Positions 17,907-30,353 of a stretch of 64,000 nt of DNA are shown one piece after another. A program made the translations under genes and the position numbers. The DNA is taken from contig JAWWPY010000431.1 in the NCBI GenBank assembly GCA_033854735.1, positions 9,943 through 73,942 of the forward strand. Direction: 5' to 3'. Within the stretch, counting starts at the first letter, position 1. Every line of letters begins with the position of its first letter. The DNA comes from JAWWPY01 sp033854735 (GTDB lineage: Bacteria > Actinomycetota > Actinomycetes > Streptosporangiales > Streptosporangiaceae). The notes under the pieces are model-generated. The model was not told the origin of the DNA and searched no databases. It was given only the letters and a program-made list of their open reading frames with translations.

Positions 17907-19123
17907 AACGGCTCCTCATGCCGGGCGGATCTCACGGCCGGGGCCGTCGCCCGCGCGGTCGCCACCGAGTCCTGAAGTACGCCGGGAACATCATCGCCAT
18001 GATGGTGCCCCTCATCCTGCTGGGCATCTTCATGCTGCCCCCCATCGGCCTGGTCTTCGCGCCACCCGAGCAGGTGGGACTGCGCGTGTGCATCCCGGGC
18101 CCGGTCGTGCTCTCCGGCCGCTACCTCGGCATCGCCCCGGGCACGCCATGGCGGCAGTCGGCCATCCAGTTCGCCACCGCGACCAGCGCCGCTCCGGGAA
18201 TGGTGGAGGACTACACGCTGTTCGGCGCTCCTTTCGACCAGAAACGGGCCTGCCAGGTCACCCAGCTGGGTGCGGTACCGCTGATCCAGATCCTGCCCCG
18301 GGATGTCTCCCTGGCTGCCATCGCCGGCGGCCGCTACGACGGCTACTTGAACGCCTACGCCGGCGCGGTCCGCGCATTCAAGGATCCAGTGGTCCTGAGC
18401 TTCGCCCACGAGATGAACGCCCGCTGGTGGTCGTGGGGCTACCAGCACACGAGCCCGGCCGTGTTCATCGCCGCATGGCGGCACGTCTGGAACATCTTCG
18501 CCCGGGCCGATGCCGACAACGTGACCTGGCTGTGGAACGTCAACCGCAACGCCAACCCGGGCCAGGACACCATCTCACCGGCGCAGGAGTGGTGGCCCGG
18601 CGCCAGGTACGTGAACTGGATCGGCATCGATGCCTACTTCAACACCCCGGCCGACACGTTCACGTCGGTGTTCGGCGCCACCCTGGCGAGCATCCACCAG
18701 ATCACCAGCGATCCGGTGCTGATCACTGAGACAGCCATCGCACCGAGCCCACAGCAGGGCACTCAGATCCGCAGCCTGTTCGCCGGGGCGAGCGCCGCGC
18801 CAGGGGTGCTCGGGTTCGTGTGGTTCGACCTCGACCGCCGCGAGGCCTGGCATCTGGAGGACCGGCCTGCTGCCCTGGCCGTGTTCCGCGCTGAGGCGAG
18901 CCAGTATCAGCGGTCCGCCTCCTCCAGGGCGCGCAGCCGCGGGTCGGCCGCGAGGACCCGCAGTCCCCGGTGCAGCGCCACGCGCACGGCGCCCGGTGAT
19001 TTGCCGAGCAGGCGGGCGACGGCGGCCGTGTCCAGGCCCGCGATTATCCGCAGCGCCACCGCCTCCGCCTGGTCCCGGGAGAGATCGGCGACCAGGGCGA
19101 TCGCGCGCCTGGTCGACAGGTAG
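17903..19123 (+). CDS. GH26-like glycoside hydrolase, membrane-anchored
   Basis: ATG at 17903 overlaps the synthase stop (ATGA). A membrane anchor lies near residues 28-58 (YAGNIIAMMVPLILLGIFML). The extracellular domain carries VVLSFAHEMNARWWSWGYQH, with the family-26 acid/base Glu in HEMN, and DPVLITETAIAP with a candidate nucleophile Glu. GH26 enzymes cut beta-mannans and related glycans; here it may trim the polymer of the upstream synthase. The conserved domain ends by about residue 335. The frame then runs on through the antisense of the sigma-factor gene for 72 codons, an Arg/Ser-rich tail that is unlikely to be functional. Confidence 0.75.
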   Translation: MKRLLMPGGSHGRGRRPRGRHRVLKYAGNIIAMMVPLILLGIFMLPPIGLVFAPPEQVGLRVCIPGPVVLSGRYLGIAPGTPWRQSAIQFATATSAAPGMVEDYTLFGAPFDQKRACQVTQLGAVPLIQILPRDVSLAAIAGGRYDGYLNAYAGAVRAFKDPVVLSFAHEMNARWWSWGYQHTSPAVFIAAWRHVWNIFARADADNVTWLWNVNRNANPGQDTISPAQEWWPGARYVNWIGIDAYFNTPADTFTSVFGATLASIHQITSDPVLITETAIAPSPQQGTQIRSLFAGASAAPGVLGFVWFDLDRREAWHLEDRPAALAVFRAEASQYQRSASSRARSRGSAARTRSPRCSATRTAPGDLPSRRATAAVSRPAIIRSATASAWSRERSATRAIARLVDR

Positions 19124-19473
19124 TCCAGCACCTGATCCTCGACCAGGTGGCCGTCGGCCACCGAGTCGACGTCAGCGGCCATCAGGCTGCCGCGAGCTCG
19201 CACCCGTGCTCGCGCTGCGTCCACGGCCCGATGGCGGCCGATGGTGAACAGCCAGCAGCGGAAATCGTCCGCTCCGCCATCGAAGCGGTGCAGGTCCCGC
19301 ACCACCTGGAGCCACGTCTCGCTGGCCACGTCATCTGCGTCATCAGAGCTGAGAACGCGCAGGAAGCGCAGTAAGCGCGGGTGCAGCTCGCGCCATAGCT
19401 GGAGGAATCCGGCCTCGTCGCCCGACCTGGCTCGGGCCAGCGCGTCATCGAACGTGTCCGCCTCGTTGCCCAT
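18907..19473 (-). CDS. ECF-type RNA polymerase sigma factor
   Basis: 188 residues from the ATG at 19473; a TTG seven codons earlier is also possible. Region 2 is DDADDVASETWLQVVRDLHR followed by FRCWLFTIGRHRAVDAAR. Region 4 is LSRDQAEAVALRIIAGLDTA then VARLLGKSPGAVRVALHRGL. It directs core polymerase to a small regulon. No anti-sigma gene lies next to it. It is convergent with the GH26-like gene, whose frame overlaps it by 217 bp. Confidence 0.88.
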   Translation of the reverse strand: MGNEADTFDDALARARSGDEAGFLQLWRELHPRLLRFLRVLSSDDADDVASETWLQVVRDLHRFDGGADDFRCWLFTIGRHRAVDAARARVRARGSLMAADVDSVADGHLVEDQVLDYLSTRRAIALVADLSRDQAEAVALRIIAGLDTAAVARLLGKSPGAVRVALHRGLRVLAADPRLRALEEADR

Positions 19474-19581
19474 CCCATCAGCATGGTGGCACAACGTTAA
19501 CGAATGTCACACAGCGTCAGCAGTAACGACGGCCGTGTCGGCGTTCCCGCTGGCACGGCCGCCGCCGTGAACATCTGCCTG

Positions 19582-19998
19582 CTACACCACCTTGATGATG
19601 ACGACCGCGCTCTGCGTGGCGGCGAAGCGTGACGTTCCCGGGAACACCAGCTTGTACCGCATGGTCCGCCCCGGCTTCACCGTGAACCCGATCCAGCCCA
19701 TGGCGTTGGTTTTCGACATGCCTACCCTGGTGAACCGTCCGCCCGCCATGGAGGGGGCGGCGTCGAGGTAGACGACCTTGTGGCCGAGATCCATGTGGCC
19801 GGCCATGAGCACACCGTTGATGCCGACCGTCCGCGACGGCTTGATGTAGCCCATCGATCCCCGGATCGACAGCGCCGTGGCGAACTTATGCGCGGGGACG
19901 GGCGCGGGCGCGGCTTCGGCGGTGCTTGCTACGGCGAGCATGGCGGTCGAGGCAATCGCCGCGGCCGCCGCGGCCCTGGTCAGCAGGGACATGCGCAT
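19582..19998 (-). CDS. small secreted protein of unknown function
   Basis: 138 residues from the ATG at 19998, with GAGGAG 8 nt upstream. A signal peptide (MSLLTRAAAAAAIASTAM, cleaved near AEAAPA) precedes a beta-rich domain of about 100 residues (GINGVLMAGHM ... TVKPGRTMRYKLVFPGTSRF). The pattern suggests an immunoglobulin-like fold with one buried strand repeat, but no family was recognised. It stands alone, in line with the sigma factor. Confidence 0.65.
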   Translation of the reverse strand: MRMSLLTRAAAAAAIASTAMLAVASTAEAAPAPVPAHKFATALSIRGSMGYIKPSRTVGINGVLMAGHMDLGHKVVYLDAAPSMAGGRFTRVGMSKTNAMGWIGFTVKPGRTMRYKLVFPGTSRFAATQSAVVIIKVV

Positions 19999-20117
19999 TC
20001 TTCTTCTCCTCAGGTCAGGCCTCAAGTCCATGAGGCGGCGAACTACGCCTCTACAGCGACACGGACTCCCTGCTCGTTACTCTGAGGATCCAACTGGATA
20101 CAAAAGCCGCAGATTTT

Positions 20118-20254
20118 CTCCTGGCCGACCTCTCTGCCGGATTACTCCTGGCCGACCTCTCTGCCGGATTACTCCAGGCAGATCTCGCTGGCGGATTGCT
20201 CCAGGCAGATCTCGCTGGCGGATTGCTCCTGGCGGCGGAGCCTCCGCTGGACTA
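20118..20254 (-). repeat. 27-bp tandem array in the 3' flank of glgX
   Basis: Units 20118-20144 and 20145-20171 are identical; 20172-20198 and 20199-20225 are identical to each other and similar to the first pair; 20226-20254 is a 29-bp variant that includes the glgX stop codon. Every unit repeats the CAGGAG of the end of the gene. Confidence 0.9.
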
Positions 20255-22351
20255 CTCCTGGCGGCGGAGGACGACCACGGACCGGCCGGCGACGGGCAGA
20301 ACCCGGCCGCTTTCCAGCGCTTCCCCCTCCTGGACGGGGTCCGAGGTCTCGATGACCAGTTCCCACCGGTCCCCCCACAGCTTGGGCAGCGTCCACTCGA
20401 TGGGCTCGTGGTGGGCGTTGAACAGCAGCAGGAAGCAGTCGTCGGTCACCGGCTGGCCCCGGCGGTCCCGGTCGGTTATCGCCTCTCCGTTGAGGAAAAG
20501 CCCGACCGTGGGCGCGGACCCCGCGTTCCAGTCGTCGTCACCCATCTCGGACCCATCCGGCTTGCACCAGCCGAGGTCCACGGACCCCCGGATGGGCAGG
20601 CCCTGGAACCAGCGCCGCCGCCGCAGCACGGGGTGCTCGCGCCGCAACGCGATGAGGCGGCGGGTGAACTCGAGCAGATCCTCATCGACATTGCCCCAGT
20701 CCTGCCAGGAAATCTCGTTGTCCTGGCAGTAGGCGTTGTTGTTCCCGCGCTGGGTGCGCCCGGACTCGTCGCCGCTCAGCAGCATCGTGACCCCCTGCGA
20801 GAGCAGCAGGGTCGCGAGGAAGTTGCGCTGCTGGCGATGGCGCAGGGCCAGTACGTCCTTGTCGTCCGTGTCGCCTTCGACGCCACAGTTCCAGGAGCGG
20901 TTGTAGCTCTCGCCGTCGGCCCCGCCTTCCCCGTTGGCCTCATTGTGCTTCTCGTTGTAGGAAACCAGGTCGCGCACCGTGAAGCCGTCGTGGGCGGTGA
21001 CGAAGTTGACGCTGGCTCCGGGGTGGCGGCTGTCGGCCTGGTAGAGGTCGGAACTGCCGGTCAGCCGGGAGGCGAACTCGCCGAGGGTGGCGGGCTCGCC
21101 CCGCCAGAAGTCCCGCACCGTGTCGCGGTATTTGCCGTTCCACTCCGACCAGAGCGCGGGGAAATTGCCCACCTGGTAGCCGCCTTCGCCGATGTCCCAC
21201 GGCTCAGCGATGAGCTTCACCTGGGAGACGACCGGGTCCTGCTGGATCAGGTCAAAGAAAGCCGACAGCCGGTCGACCTCGTGGAACTGACGGGCCAGGC
21301 TGGCGGCCAGGTCGAAGCGGAACCCGTCAACGTGCATATCGGTCACCCAGTAGCGCAGCGAATCCATGATCAGCTGGAGGGTGTGCGGGTGCCCTACGTT
21401 GAGGCTGTTCCCGGTGCCGGTCGTGTCGTAGTAGAACCGGGGATCGTCGGCCACCAGCCGGTAGTAGGCGGCGTTGTCGATGCCCTTCATCGACAGGATC
21501 GGGCCCATCTGGTTGCCCTCGGCGGTGTGGTTGTAGACAACGTCGAGGATCACCTCGATCCCGGCCTCGTGCATGGCCCGGACCATCGCCTTGAACTCGG
21601 CGACCTGCTCACCCCGCTGGCCGCCCGCGGCGTACTCGTTGTGCGGGGCGAGGAACCCGATCGAGTTGTACCCCCAGTAATTCCGCAGCCCCCGCTCGGC
21701 GAGATGAGCGTCGTGGATGAACTGGTGCACGGGCAGCAGTTCCACGGCGGTGACGCCGAGCCCGGTGAGGTAGTCGATGGCGGCGGGGTGACCGAGGCCG
21801 GCGAACGTACCCCGCTGCGCCTCGGGGATGTCGGGATGCCGCGCGGTGAACCCCTTGACGTGGACCTCGTAGATGACCGACTCGTTGAGCTGGATGTCCG
21901 GGGGCCGGTCGTTGCCCCAGTCGAAGTACGGGTTGTGCACGACTGACCTGGGCACGAAGGCGGCGCTGTTGTCGTCGTTGCGCGAGTTCTCGTCGCCGAG
22001 GTTGTACGGGAAGCACGCCTGGGCCCAGACGACCTGGCCTTCGATGGCCTTGGCGTAGGGATCGAGCAGCAGCTTGGCCGGATTGCAGCGCTGGCCCGCC
22101 TCCGGCGCCCACGGCCCGTGAACGCGGTAGCCGTAACGCTGCCCGGGGGACACTGAGGGCAGGTAGGCGTGCCAGCAGGAGGCGTCGACCTCATCCAGGA
22201 CCACCCGCTCCTCGCGGCCCTCGTCGTCGAACAGGCAGAGCTCGACTCGCTCGGCGACATCGGAGAACAACGAGAAGTTCGTGCCGCCACCGTCGTAGGC
22301 GGCCCCCAGGGGATATGGGCGCCCCGGCCAGATCTCCATGGCATCGGTCAT
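20252..22351 (-). CDS. glgX: glycogen debranching enzyme GlgX
   Basis: 699 residues. An N-terminal CBM48 domain (PYPLGAAYDGGGTNFSLFSD) is followed by a GH13 barrel: VILDVVYNHTAEG (region I), HVDGFRFDLAASL (nucleophile Asp), VKLIAEPWDIGEGGYQVG (acid/base Glu) and VNFVTAHDGFTVRDLVSY (region IV). GlgX hydrolyses alpha-1,6 branches of glycogen limit dextrins, giving linear maltooligosaccharides. Its ATG overlaps the treZ stop (ATGA), so it is the last gene of treY-treZ-glgX, which feeds glycogen chains to trehalose synthesis. Confidence 0.95.
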   Translation of the reverse strand: MTDAMEIWPGRPYPLGAAYDGGGTNFSLFSDVAERVELCLFDDEGREERVVLDEVDASCWHAYLPSVSPGQRYGYRVHGPWAPEAGQRCNPAKLLLDPYAKAIEGQVVWAQACFPYNLGDENSRNDDNSAAFVPRSVVHNPYFDWGNDRPPDIQLNESVIYEVHVKGFTARHPDIPEAQRGTFAGLGHPAAIDYLTGLGVTAVELLPVHQFIHDAHLAERGLRNYWGYNSIGFLAPHNEYAAGGQRGEQVAEFKAMVRAMHEAGIEVILDVVYNHTAEGNQMGPILSMKGIDNAAYYRLVADDPRFYYDTTGTGNSLNVGHPHTLQLIMDSLRYWVTDMHVDGFRFDLAASLARQFHEVDRLSAFFDLIQQDPVVSQVKLIAEPWDIGEGGYQVGNFPALWSEWNGKYRDTVRDFWRGEPATLGEFASRLTGSSDLYQADSRHPGASVNFVTAHDGFTVRDLVSYNEKHNEANGEGGADGESYNRSWNCGVEGDTDDKDVLALRHRQQRNFLATLLLSQGVTMLLSGDESGRTQRGNNNAYCQDNEISWQDWGNVDEDLLEFTRRLIALRREHPVLRRRRWFQGLPIRGSVDLGWCKPDGSEMGDDDWNAGSAPTVGLFLNGEAITDRDRRGQPVTDDCFLLLFNAHHEPIEWTLPKLWGDRWELVIETSDPVQEGEALESGRVLPVAGRSVVVLRRQE

Positions 22352-24104
22352 ATGTGGCTAAATCCTTCGTTGACAATGGCGACAGAGTCAGGCGGGAGGG
22401 TCAGATGGTGCCGCGTCCGTTCGACGCTGGGGGCTGACGCGGCGAGCAACTCCGCCGACGGGTCCACCGGGAAGGTCCAGGTGCTGTCACCGAGGTTACT
22501 GGCCACGGCGACCGGTCCGCGGCGAACCACAATCCAGCCGGCGTCCCGATCGTATTCGGTCGACGTGCGGTCAAGGCGGGGATCGGTGAGGGCCGGAATC
22601 TCCCGCCGCAGGGCGATCAGCCGGCGGTACCAGGCCAGCAGGTCGGCGCGGGAGTCCTTCCGCGGCTCGGCCCAGTCGAGCCTGGACCGCTCGAACGTGG
22701 CCAGGAGCTGCGGATCGGGCACGCTGTCCGGATCCCAGCCGAAAGCGGAGAACTCGTGGCGCCGTCCATCACTGACCGTCCGGCCGAGCCCGGGATCGGA
22801 GTGGTCGGTGAAGTACAGGAACGGCGTGCTGGCCCCCCATTCCTCACCCTGGAAGAGCATGGGTACGAACGGCGAGGTCAGCAGCAAGGCGGCGGCCACC
22901 CGGAGCCTGCCGTCACTCATCAGGGCGGCGGACCGCTCGCCGGCCGCGCGGTTGCCGATCTGGTCGTGGTTCTGGGTGGCGACCACGAACTGGCTACCGG
23001 CCAGCCCCGACGGCGGCCGGCCGTGTACCCGCCGGCGGTGCGGGGAGTAGATGCCGTCGTACACCCAGGCCTGGCGCAGCGCCTTGGCCAGCAGCGGCAG
23101 CGGCCCGAAGTCCTCGTAGTAGCCGCTGACGTCCCCGGTCAGCGCGGCGTGCAGGGCATGGTGCCATTCGTCGGCCCAGCAGGCGGCCAGGCCGTAGCCC
23201 CCGGCGTCGCGGCTGCGGACGAAGCGGGGATCGCCCCGGTCGCTTTCCGCGATGAGGAACAGCGGGCGGCGCACGTGCGCGGCCAGCGCATCGACCTCGT
23301 CCGCGAGCGTTTCGGTGATGTGGGTGGCCGAGTCGTCCACGATGGCGTGCACGGCGTCGAGGCGCAGCCCGTCGCAGTGGTAATCGCGCAGCCACGCCCG
23401 GGCGTTGTCGGTGACGAAGCGGCGGACCTCGTCGCTGCCCGGGCCGTCAAAGTTGACGGCGTCACCCCAGTTGGTCTGGTGCCGCGCCGAGAAATACGGG
23501 CCGAACTCCGGCAGGTAGTTCCCGGCCGGCCCGAGGTGGTTGTAGACGACGTCCATCACCACGCCGAGCCCATGGCCGTGCGCGGCGTCGACCAGCCGTT
23601 TGAGCCCGTCCGGACCGCCGTAGGCGTGGTGCGGGGCGAACAGGTCGACGCCGTCGTAGCCCCAGCCCCTCGCGCCGGAGAACTCGGCCACGGGGAGCAG
23701 TTCGACGGCGTCAACACCCAGGTCGACCAGGTGCCCCAGATGCTCTATCGCCCCGTCGAAGGTTCCTTCGGCCGAGAAGGTGCCGATGTGGCACTCGTAG
23801 AGGACGCACCCGGGCAGCGCCACCCCTCGCCAGTCGCGGTCGCTCCACCGGAACGCGGAGTGGTCGACCACCTGGGACGGCCCGTGAATGCCGCGGGGCT
23901 GGAATGCCGACCGAGGGTCAGGACGGGGCGGCCCGCCGTCCAGGCTGAAGGCATAGTCGGTGCCCGGGCCGGCGTCGTCCACGGAACGCGTCCACCAGCC
24001 GTCCCCCACGCTCCCCCCGGCCGCACGGGCCATCGGCAGGCGCCGGTCACCGAGGACGACTTCGACGCGGCCGCTCAGCGGCGCCCAGACCCGGAACTCA
24101 TGCA

Positions 24105-24105
<1 letters not shown>
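22348..24105 (-). CDS. treZ: maltooligosyltrehalose trehalohydrolase
   Basis: 585 residues from the ATG at 24105 (the frame is open upstream but MHEFRVWAPLSGRVEVVLGD is the family start), overlapping the treY stop as TGATG. CBM48 at the N terminus, then GH13 motifs: VVMDVVYNHLGPAGNYL, CDGLRLDAVHAIVDDSATHI (nucleophile) and FLIAESDRGDPRF (acid/base Glu), and VATQNHDQIGNRA. It releases trehalose from maltooligosyltrehalose made by TreY. The length and motif set are complete. Confidence 0.95.
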
Positions 24106-26759
<2,654 letters not shown>

Positions 26760-26963
26760 CCGTCACCTCAGTTCGTGTTGATCGCCCGATGTCTCTGACC
26801 TCGTTATGGCCATGTAAACCCAGAATGATGTCTGGCGAGCGACGAGGCGACGTCGGAAAGATCACACGGCCCACCCGGGCGGCCCATCACCGTACGTGCC
26901 CGGGTCTCTAGCAGGAGACAGCCGGCCGCGGCTGGCCAGCCATGCCTGGCCGCACGCGAATGC

Positions 26964-28115
26964 CTAGTGGCACAGGGCGCCGTTCTCGTGCGGGTTCCCG
27001 CCGTCGACACTCTCGCCGGTTTCGAGGACTCTGTTACCGCTGCGGTGCCAGCCATCGGTCGGGCCGCCGTCATAGGGCGCCCATGCCGACCGGTCGAACC
27101 ACACGCCATACTGCCCGACACAACCGGCCGCCTGGGTGCTGAAGACGTTGTTGGAGAACGTGATCTGCGTGGTGCTGAAGCCGCCCACCGCAGACGGATC
27201 ACCGGGGCCGCCGTCTCCGGGGTTGTAGTCCTCGGCATAGAGGGCGAAACCGCCACCGGTGATCAAGTTATCGCTGACCGTGATGGCGCGCGAGTTCCTC
27301 AGCCCGTCCCAGATCGCGACGGCACTGTCCGCGTCGCTGGTCATCTGGTATGTGTTGTGCTGGATGAGGCCGCCGCTGGCGCCTTCGGTCTGGTAGCCAT
27401 CCTCGTGACCATTGGATGTCACGGTGGTGAAGCCATGGAAATAGCTGTTCTCGATGACAAAATTGTTGCCGGTAGTACTCGAATAGCTGGGGTCGGTCCA
27501 GCTGAAGATGCCGTCGTCAATGCCGGAGCAGTTCACCGCATCGACCAGCAGTTTCGTCCCCTCATGCCAGATACAGGCGTGCACTCCGTTATCGCCATTG
27601 ATCGTCACGTGGGCGATGGTCGCGCTGGCGCCGTCATCGACCAAGATGTCGGAGGTTCCATTGGCATTCTCACCGGTCTTGCCGCTGTTGGATGTGACGA
27701 TGCTGTTCTCGATGGTGACATTCTGCGCTCGGATGTCGATCATGCCCGTGATGTCCTCGCAGCTGATCACGGAGTTGGCAGCGGTGATCACGATGGTCCG
27801 GCTGAGGCTGCCACCGTTCGGCCTGAGCCGTCCGCCCGGGCATTTCGACAGGTCTGGACCGGTGTTGGTTGGTCCCGGCCAGCCGCAGCTCGCCAAGGCG
27901 CCCCAGAGAGCCGAACCGCCTGCGTGGCAGTAGGCGGGCAGCGGCCGGGCCTGAGCCGGGCGGGGCGAAGGGCTAGGCAGCGCAGACGCCACCGCCGGAG
28001 CGGCGCCCGGGGAGACCATGCCGCCACGCAAACTCGTCGCGGGCGGCCCGGGCAAGGCTGCGTTGCGCGAGGGCGCCGGGCTTGAGCACGCGGACACCAG
28101 AGCCAGCACGCACAA
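26964..28115 (-). CDS. right-handed parallel beta-helix lipoprotein
   Basis: 383 residues. CVLALVSACSS forms a lipobox with Cys 10, but the only start in frame, a TTG at 28115, leaves the signal peptide without its basic end. In-frame codons upstream (QRRWSLAAVL...) supply one but no usual start codon, so the start is uncertain. After a Pro-rich linker, repeated strands (VTIENSIVTSNSG, ATIAHVTINGDNG, NFVIENSYFHGF, AITVSDNLITGGGFALY, ITFSNNVFS) indicate a pectate-lyase-like beta-helix. Its substrate may be a surface polysaccharide; catalytic residues were not assigned. Confidence 0.7.
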   Translation of the reverse strand: MCVLALVSACSSPAPSRNAALPGPPATSLRGGMVSPGAAPAVASALPSPSPRPAQARPLPAYCHAGGSALWGALASCGWPGPTNTGPDLSKCPGGRLRPNGGSLSRTIVITAANSVISCEDITGMIDIRAQNVTIENSIVTSNSGKTGENANGTSDILVDDGASATIAHVTINGDNGVHACIWHEGTKLLVDAVNCSGIDDGIFSWTDPSYSSTTGNNFVIENSYFHGFTTVTSNGHEDGYQTEGASGGLIQHNTYQMTSDADSAVAIWDGLRNSRAITVSDNLITGGGFALYAEDYNPGDGGPGDPSAVGGFSTTQITFSNNVFSTQAAGCVGQYGVWFDRSAWAPYDGGPTDGWHRSGNRVLETGESVDGGNPHENGALCH

Positions 28116-28343
28116 GACAGCAGCGAGCGACCACCTTCGCTGACGGGCAGGGCTGATAGTCGCGTCCCCCTCACGGCCGTGGCGCGTGGCGCGGCGTATT
28201 CAAAGACGCACTGTACCGCCGTGAACAGGGCTGAGATATGGAGTGTCAGCAAGCTGCGTGAATTGAGTGGATTAAGGGCATTGTGCGGCTGTGTCGTCGC
28301 TGGCCGAGGGTGAGCGGCTGGTCAGACCCGCGTGACGGACCGC

Positions 28344-28715
28344 TCAGGGGCCGCTGGCCCGCCTCGCCCCGTTGAGCTTCGCCCGCAGCCCTTCGAGGTC
28401 GTCGGCCACGATCACCTGGATCAGCGCGCCCGTGCGGGAGACCGTGCGGGAGACCGCCAGCCAGGCCGATCCGGGGTGGATGCGCTCGACCTGCCATTCG
28501 CCGCCGAAGGCCTGCGAGATCGTGGCCAGCTCGGCCGGGTCGTACCCGTGCGCGAGCAGCGGCCGCAGGGCGGCCACGCTCGGCGCGGTGAAGACCACGG
28601 GAGGCGCTGGCAGGCGGCGGCGCTGGGCCCGGAAGCCGCGCCCGCTGCGGCTGATCTCCCACAGCGCGCCGTAGTCACACAGGAGTTCGGTCAGGCTCAT
28701 TGCGTCATCGCTCAT
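28344..28715 (-). CDS. hypothetical protein, about 123 residues
   Basis: Starts at an ATG at 28715 (MSDDAMSLTELLCDYGALWE); a GTG at 28736 is also possible. It is mixed alpha/beta with a middle part SVAALRPLLAHGYDPAELAT and a basic C-terminal tail containing a 12-bp duplication (TVSRTVSRT). No domain was recognised and codon use is as in neighbours. It is divergent from the hen1-pnkp operon, sharing a 225-bp upstream region, so a link to RNA repair is possible but unproven. Confidence 0.5.
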   Translation of the reverse strand: MSDDAMSLTELLCDYGALWEISRSGRGFRAQRRRLPAPPVVFTAPSVAALRPLLAHGYDPAELATISQAFGGEWQVERIHPGSAWLAVSRTVSRTGALIQVIVADDLEGLRAKLNGARRASGP

Positions 28716-28940
28716 GCGCGGGATTATATGATGCACCGTGACGCTCTATAGAGCACCATGAAGCTCTCTAGGCCGCCTCACTGCTCACCGCCGTTGCCTT
28801 GGCCCGGGGGAAGGCGCAACCGTGGCCTGCCCGTTACGGTGCCCAGGAGGGCAAAACCATTTCGAACGCCCGTCCTGGCTGTGCGAGTATCACTGCCTGA
28901 CCGGCAACTCGACGAGCGGCGACGGGGGTGGCAGCCCAGC

Positions 28941-30353
28941 ATGCTCCTGACGATCACCTCGACCGCGGCACCCGCGACGGATCTGGGCTTCCTGCTGCAC
29001 AAGCATCCGGGCAGGACACAGTATTTCGATGTCGCGGCCGGGCAGGTTCACGTGTTCTACCCGGAGGCCGGCCAGGATCGGTGCACGGCCGCCGTGCTGC
29101 TGGAAATCGATCCGATCGGGCTGGTCCGTGGCCGGCGATCGGCCGGCCCGGACGCATTCTCGCTGGCCCAGTACGTCAACGACCGGCCCTACGCGGCCTC
29201 GTCGATGATGGCCGTGGCCCTGGGCCGGGTCTTCCGCACGGCCATGACCGGCCGGTGCGAGGCGAGGCCGGAACTGGCCGCCAGCACGCTGCCGCTGGAG
29301 ATCGCGATCCCGGCCCTGCCCTGCCGGGGCGGAGCCGAAGTTGCGCAACGGCTCTTCGGCCCGCTGGGCTGGACGGTCGAGGCGACGCCGGTGCCGCTCG
29401 ACCCGCAGATCCCGCAGTGGGGTGATTCGCGGTATGTCGGGCTGCGGCTGTCCGGGCGGCTCCGCCTGGCCGAGGCGCTGAACCACTTGTACGTGCTGCT
29501 GCCGGTGCTCGACAACGCCAAGCACTACTGGGTGAGCACCGACGAGGTGGACAAGCTGATCCGGGCCGGCAGCGGATGGCTGGGCGGCCACCCTGACCGG
29601 GACCTGATCACCCGCCGCTACCTGGCGCATCGCCGGGAGCTCGTGCTCACGGCGGTGGGCCGGCTCGCCGAGGCCGACGACACGGAACCGGAGACGCTGG
29701 ACAATGCCGTGCCCGGCGACGGCCCGGATGAGGCACCGCAGCGGCCGCTCTCCCTGGCCCAGCAGCGCTGCGGAGCGGTCGTGGCGGTCCTGCGGGCAGC
29801 GGGCGCGACCACCGTCGCTGACCTCGGCTGCGGTGAGGGCGCCTTGCTCAGGATGCTCCTCGACGAGCCCGCCTTCAGCCGGGTCCTCGGTGTTGACGTG
29901 TCACACCGGGCGCTGGAGGCCGCCGCGAAGCGGCTGCACCTGGACCGGATGCCGGACCGGCGGCGGGAGCGCGTGGAGTTGCTGCAGTCCTCGCTGACCT
30001 ACCGCGACGAGCGGATAGCGGGATTCGACGCGGCGGTCCTCATGGAGGTCATCGAGCATGTCGACCCGCCGCGGCTCGGCGCCCTGGAGCAGACGGTATT
30101 CGGCTCCGCCCGCCCGGCCACGGTCGTGCTCACCACCCCCAACGCCGAGCACAATGTCCGGTTCCCCGACCTGCCCGCTGGGTCGATGCGTCACCGTGAC
30201 CACCGGTTCGAGTGGACCCGGGCCCAGTTCCGCGGCTGGGCCGAGGCTGTCGCCGCCCGGCATGGTTACGGCGTCCGGTACCTGCCGGTCGGCACCGACG
30301 ACCCCGAGGTCGGCCCCCCGACGCAGATGGCGGTGTTCTCCCGCCATGGCTGA
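28941..30353 (+). CDS. hen1: 3'-terminal RNA ribose 2'-O-methyltransferase Hen1
   Basis: 471 residues. I start at the ATG at 28941 (MLLTITSTAAPATDLGFLLH), the conserved bacterial Hen1 N terminus. The N-terminal half is the domain that binds Pnkp. The C-terminal half is a SAM methyltransferase: VADLGCGEGALL, AAVLMEVIEHVDPP (metal-binding Glu and His) and TTPNAEHNVRF, then DHRFEW with the other metal His. It methylates the 3' end of a cleaved RNA before ligation, which protects it from the same cut. It overlaps pnkp by 8 bp. Confidence 0.95.
   Translation: MLLTITSTAAPATDLGFLLHKHPGRTQYFDVAAGQVHVFYPEAGQDRCTAAVLLEIDPIGLVRGRRSAGPDAFSLAQYVNDRPYAASSMMAVALGRVFRTAMTGRCEARPELAASTLPLEIAIPALPCRGGAEVAQRLFGPLGWTVEATPVPLDPQIPQWGDSRYVGLRLSGRLRLAEALNHLYVLLPVLDNAKHYWVSTDEVDKLIRAGSGWLGGHPDRDLITRRYLAHRRELVLTAVGRLAEADDTEPETLDNAVPGDGPDEAPQRPLSLAQQRCGAVVAVLRAAGATTVADLGCGEGALLRMLLDEPAFSRVLGVDVSHRALEAAAKRLHLDRMPDRRRERVELLQSSLTYRDERIAGFDAAVLMEVIEHVDPPRLGALEQTVFGSARPATVVLTTPNAEHNVRFPDLPAGSMRHRDHRFEWTRAQFRGWAEAVAARHGYGVRYLPVGTDDPEVGPPTQMAVFSRHG

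Noticed and set aside
19877..21946. 689-codon plus-strand frame opposite glgX
   Set aside because: Antisense to glgX, starts in translated repeat sequence, has no recognisable domain.
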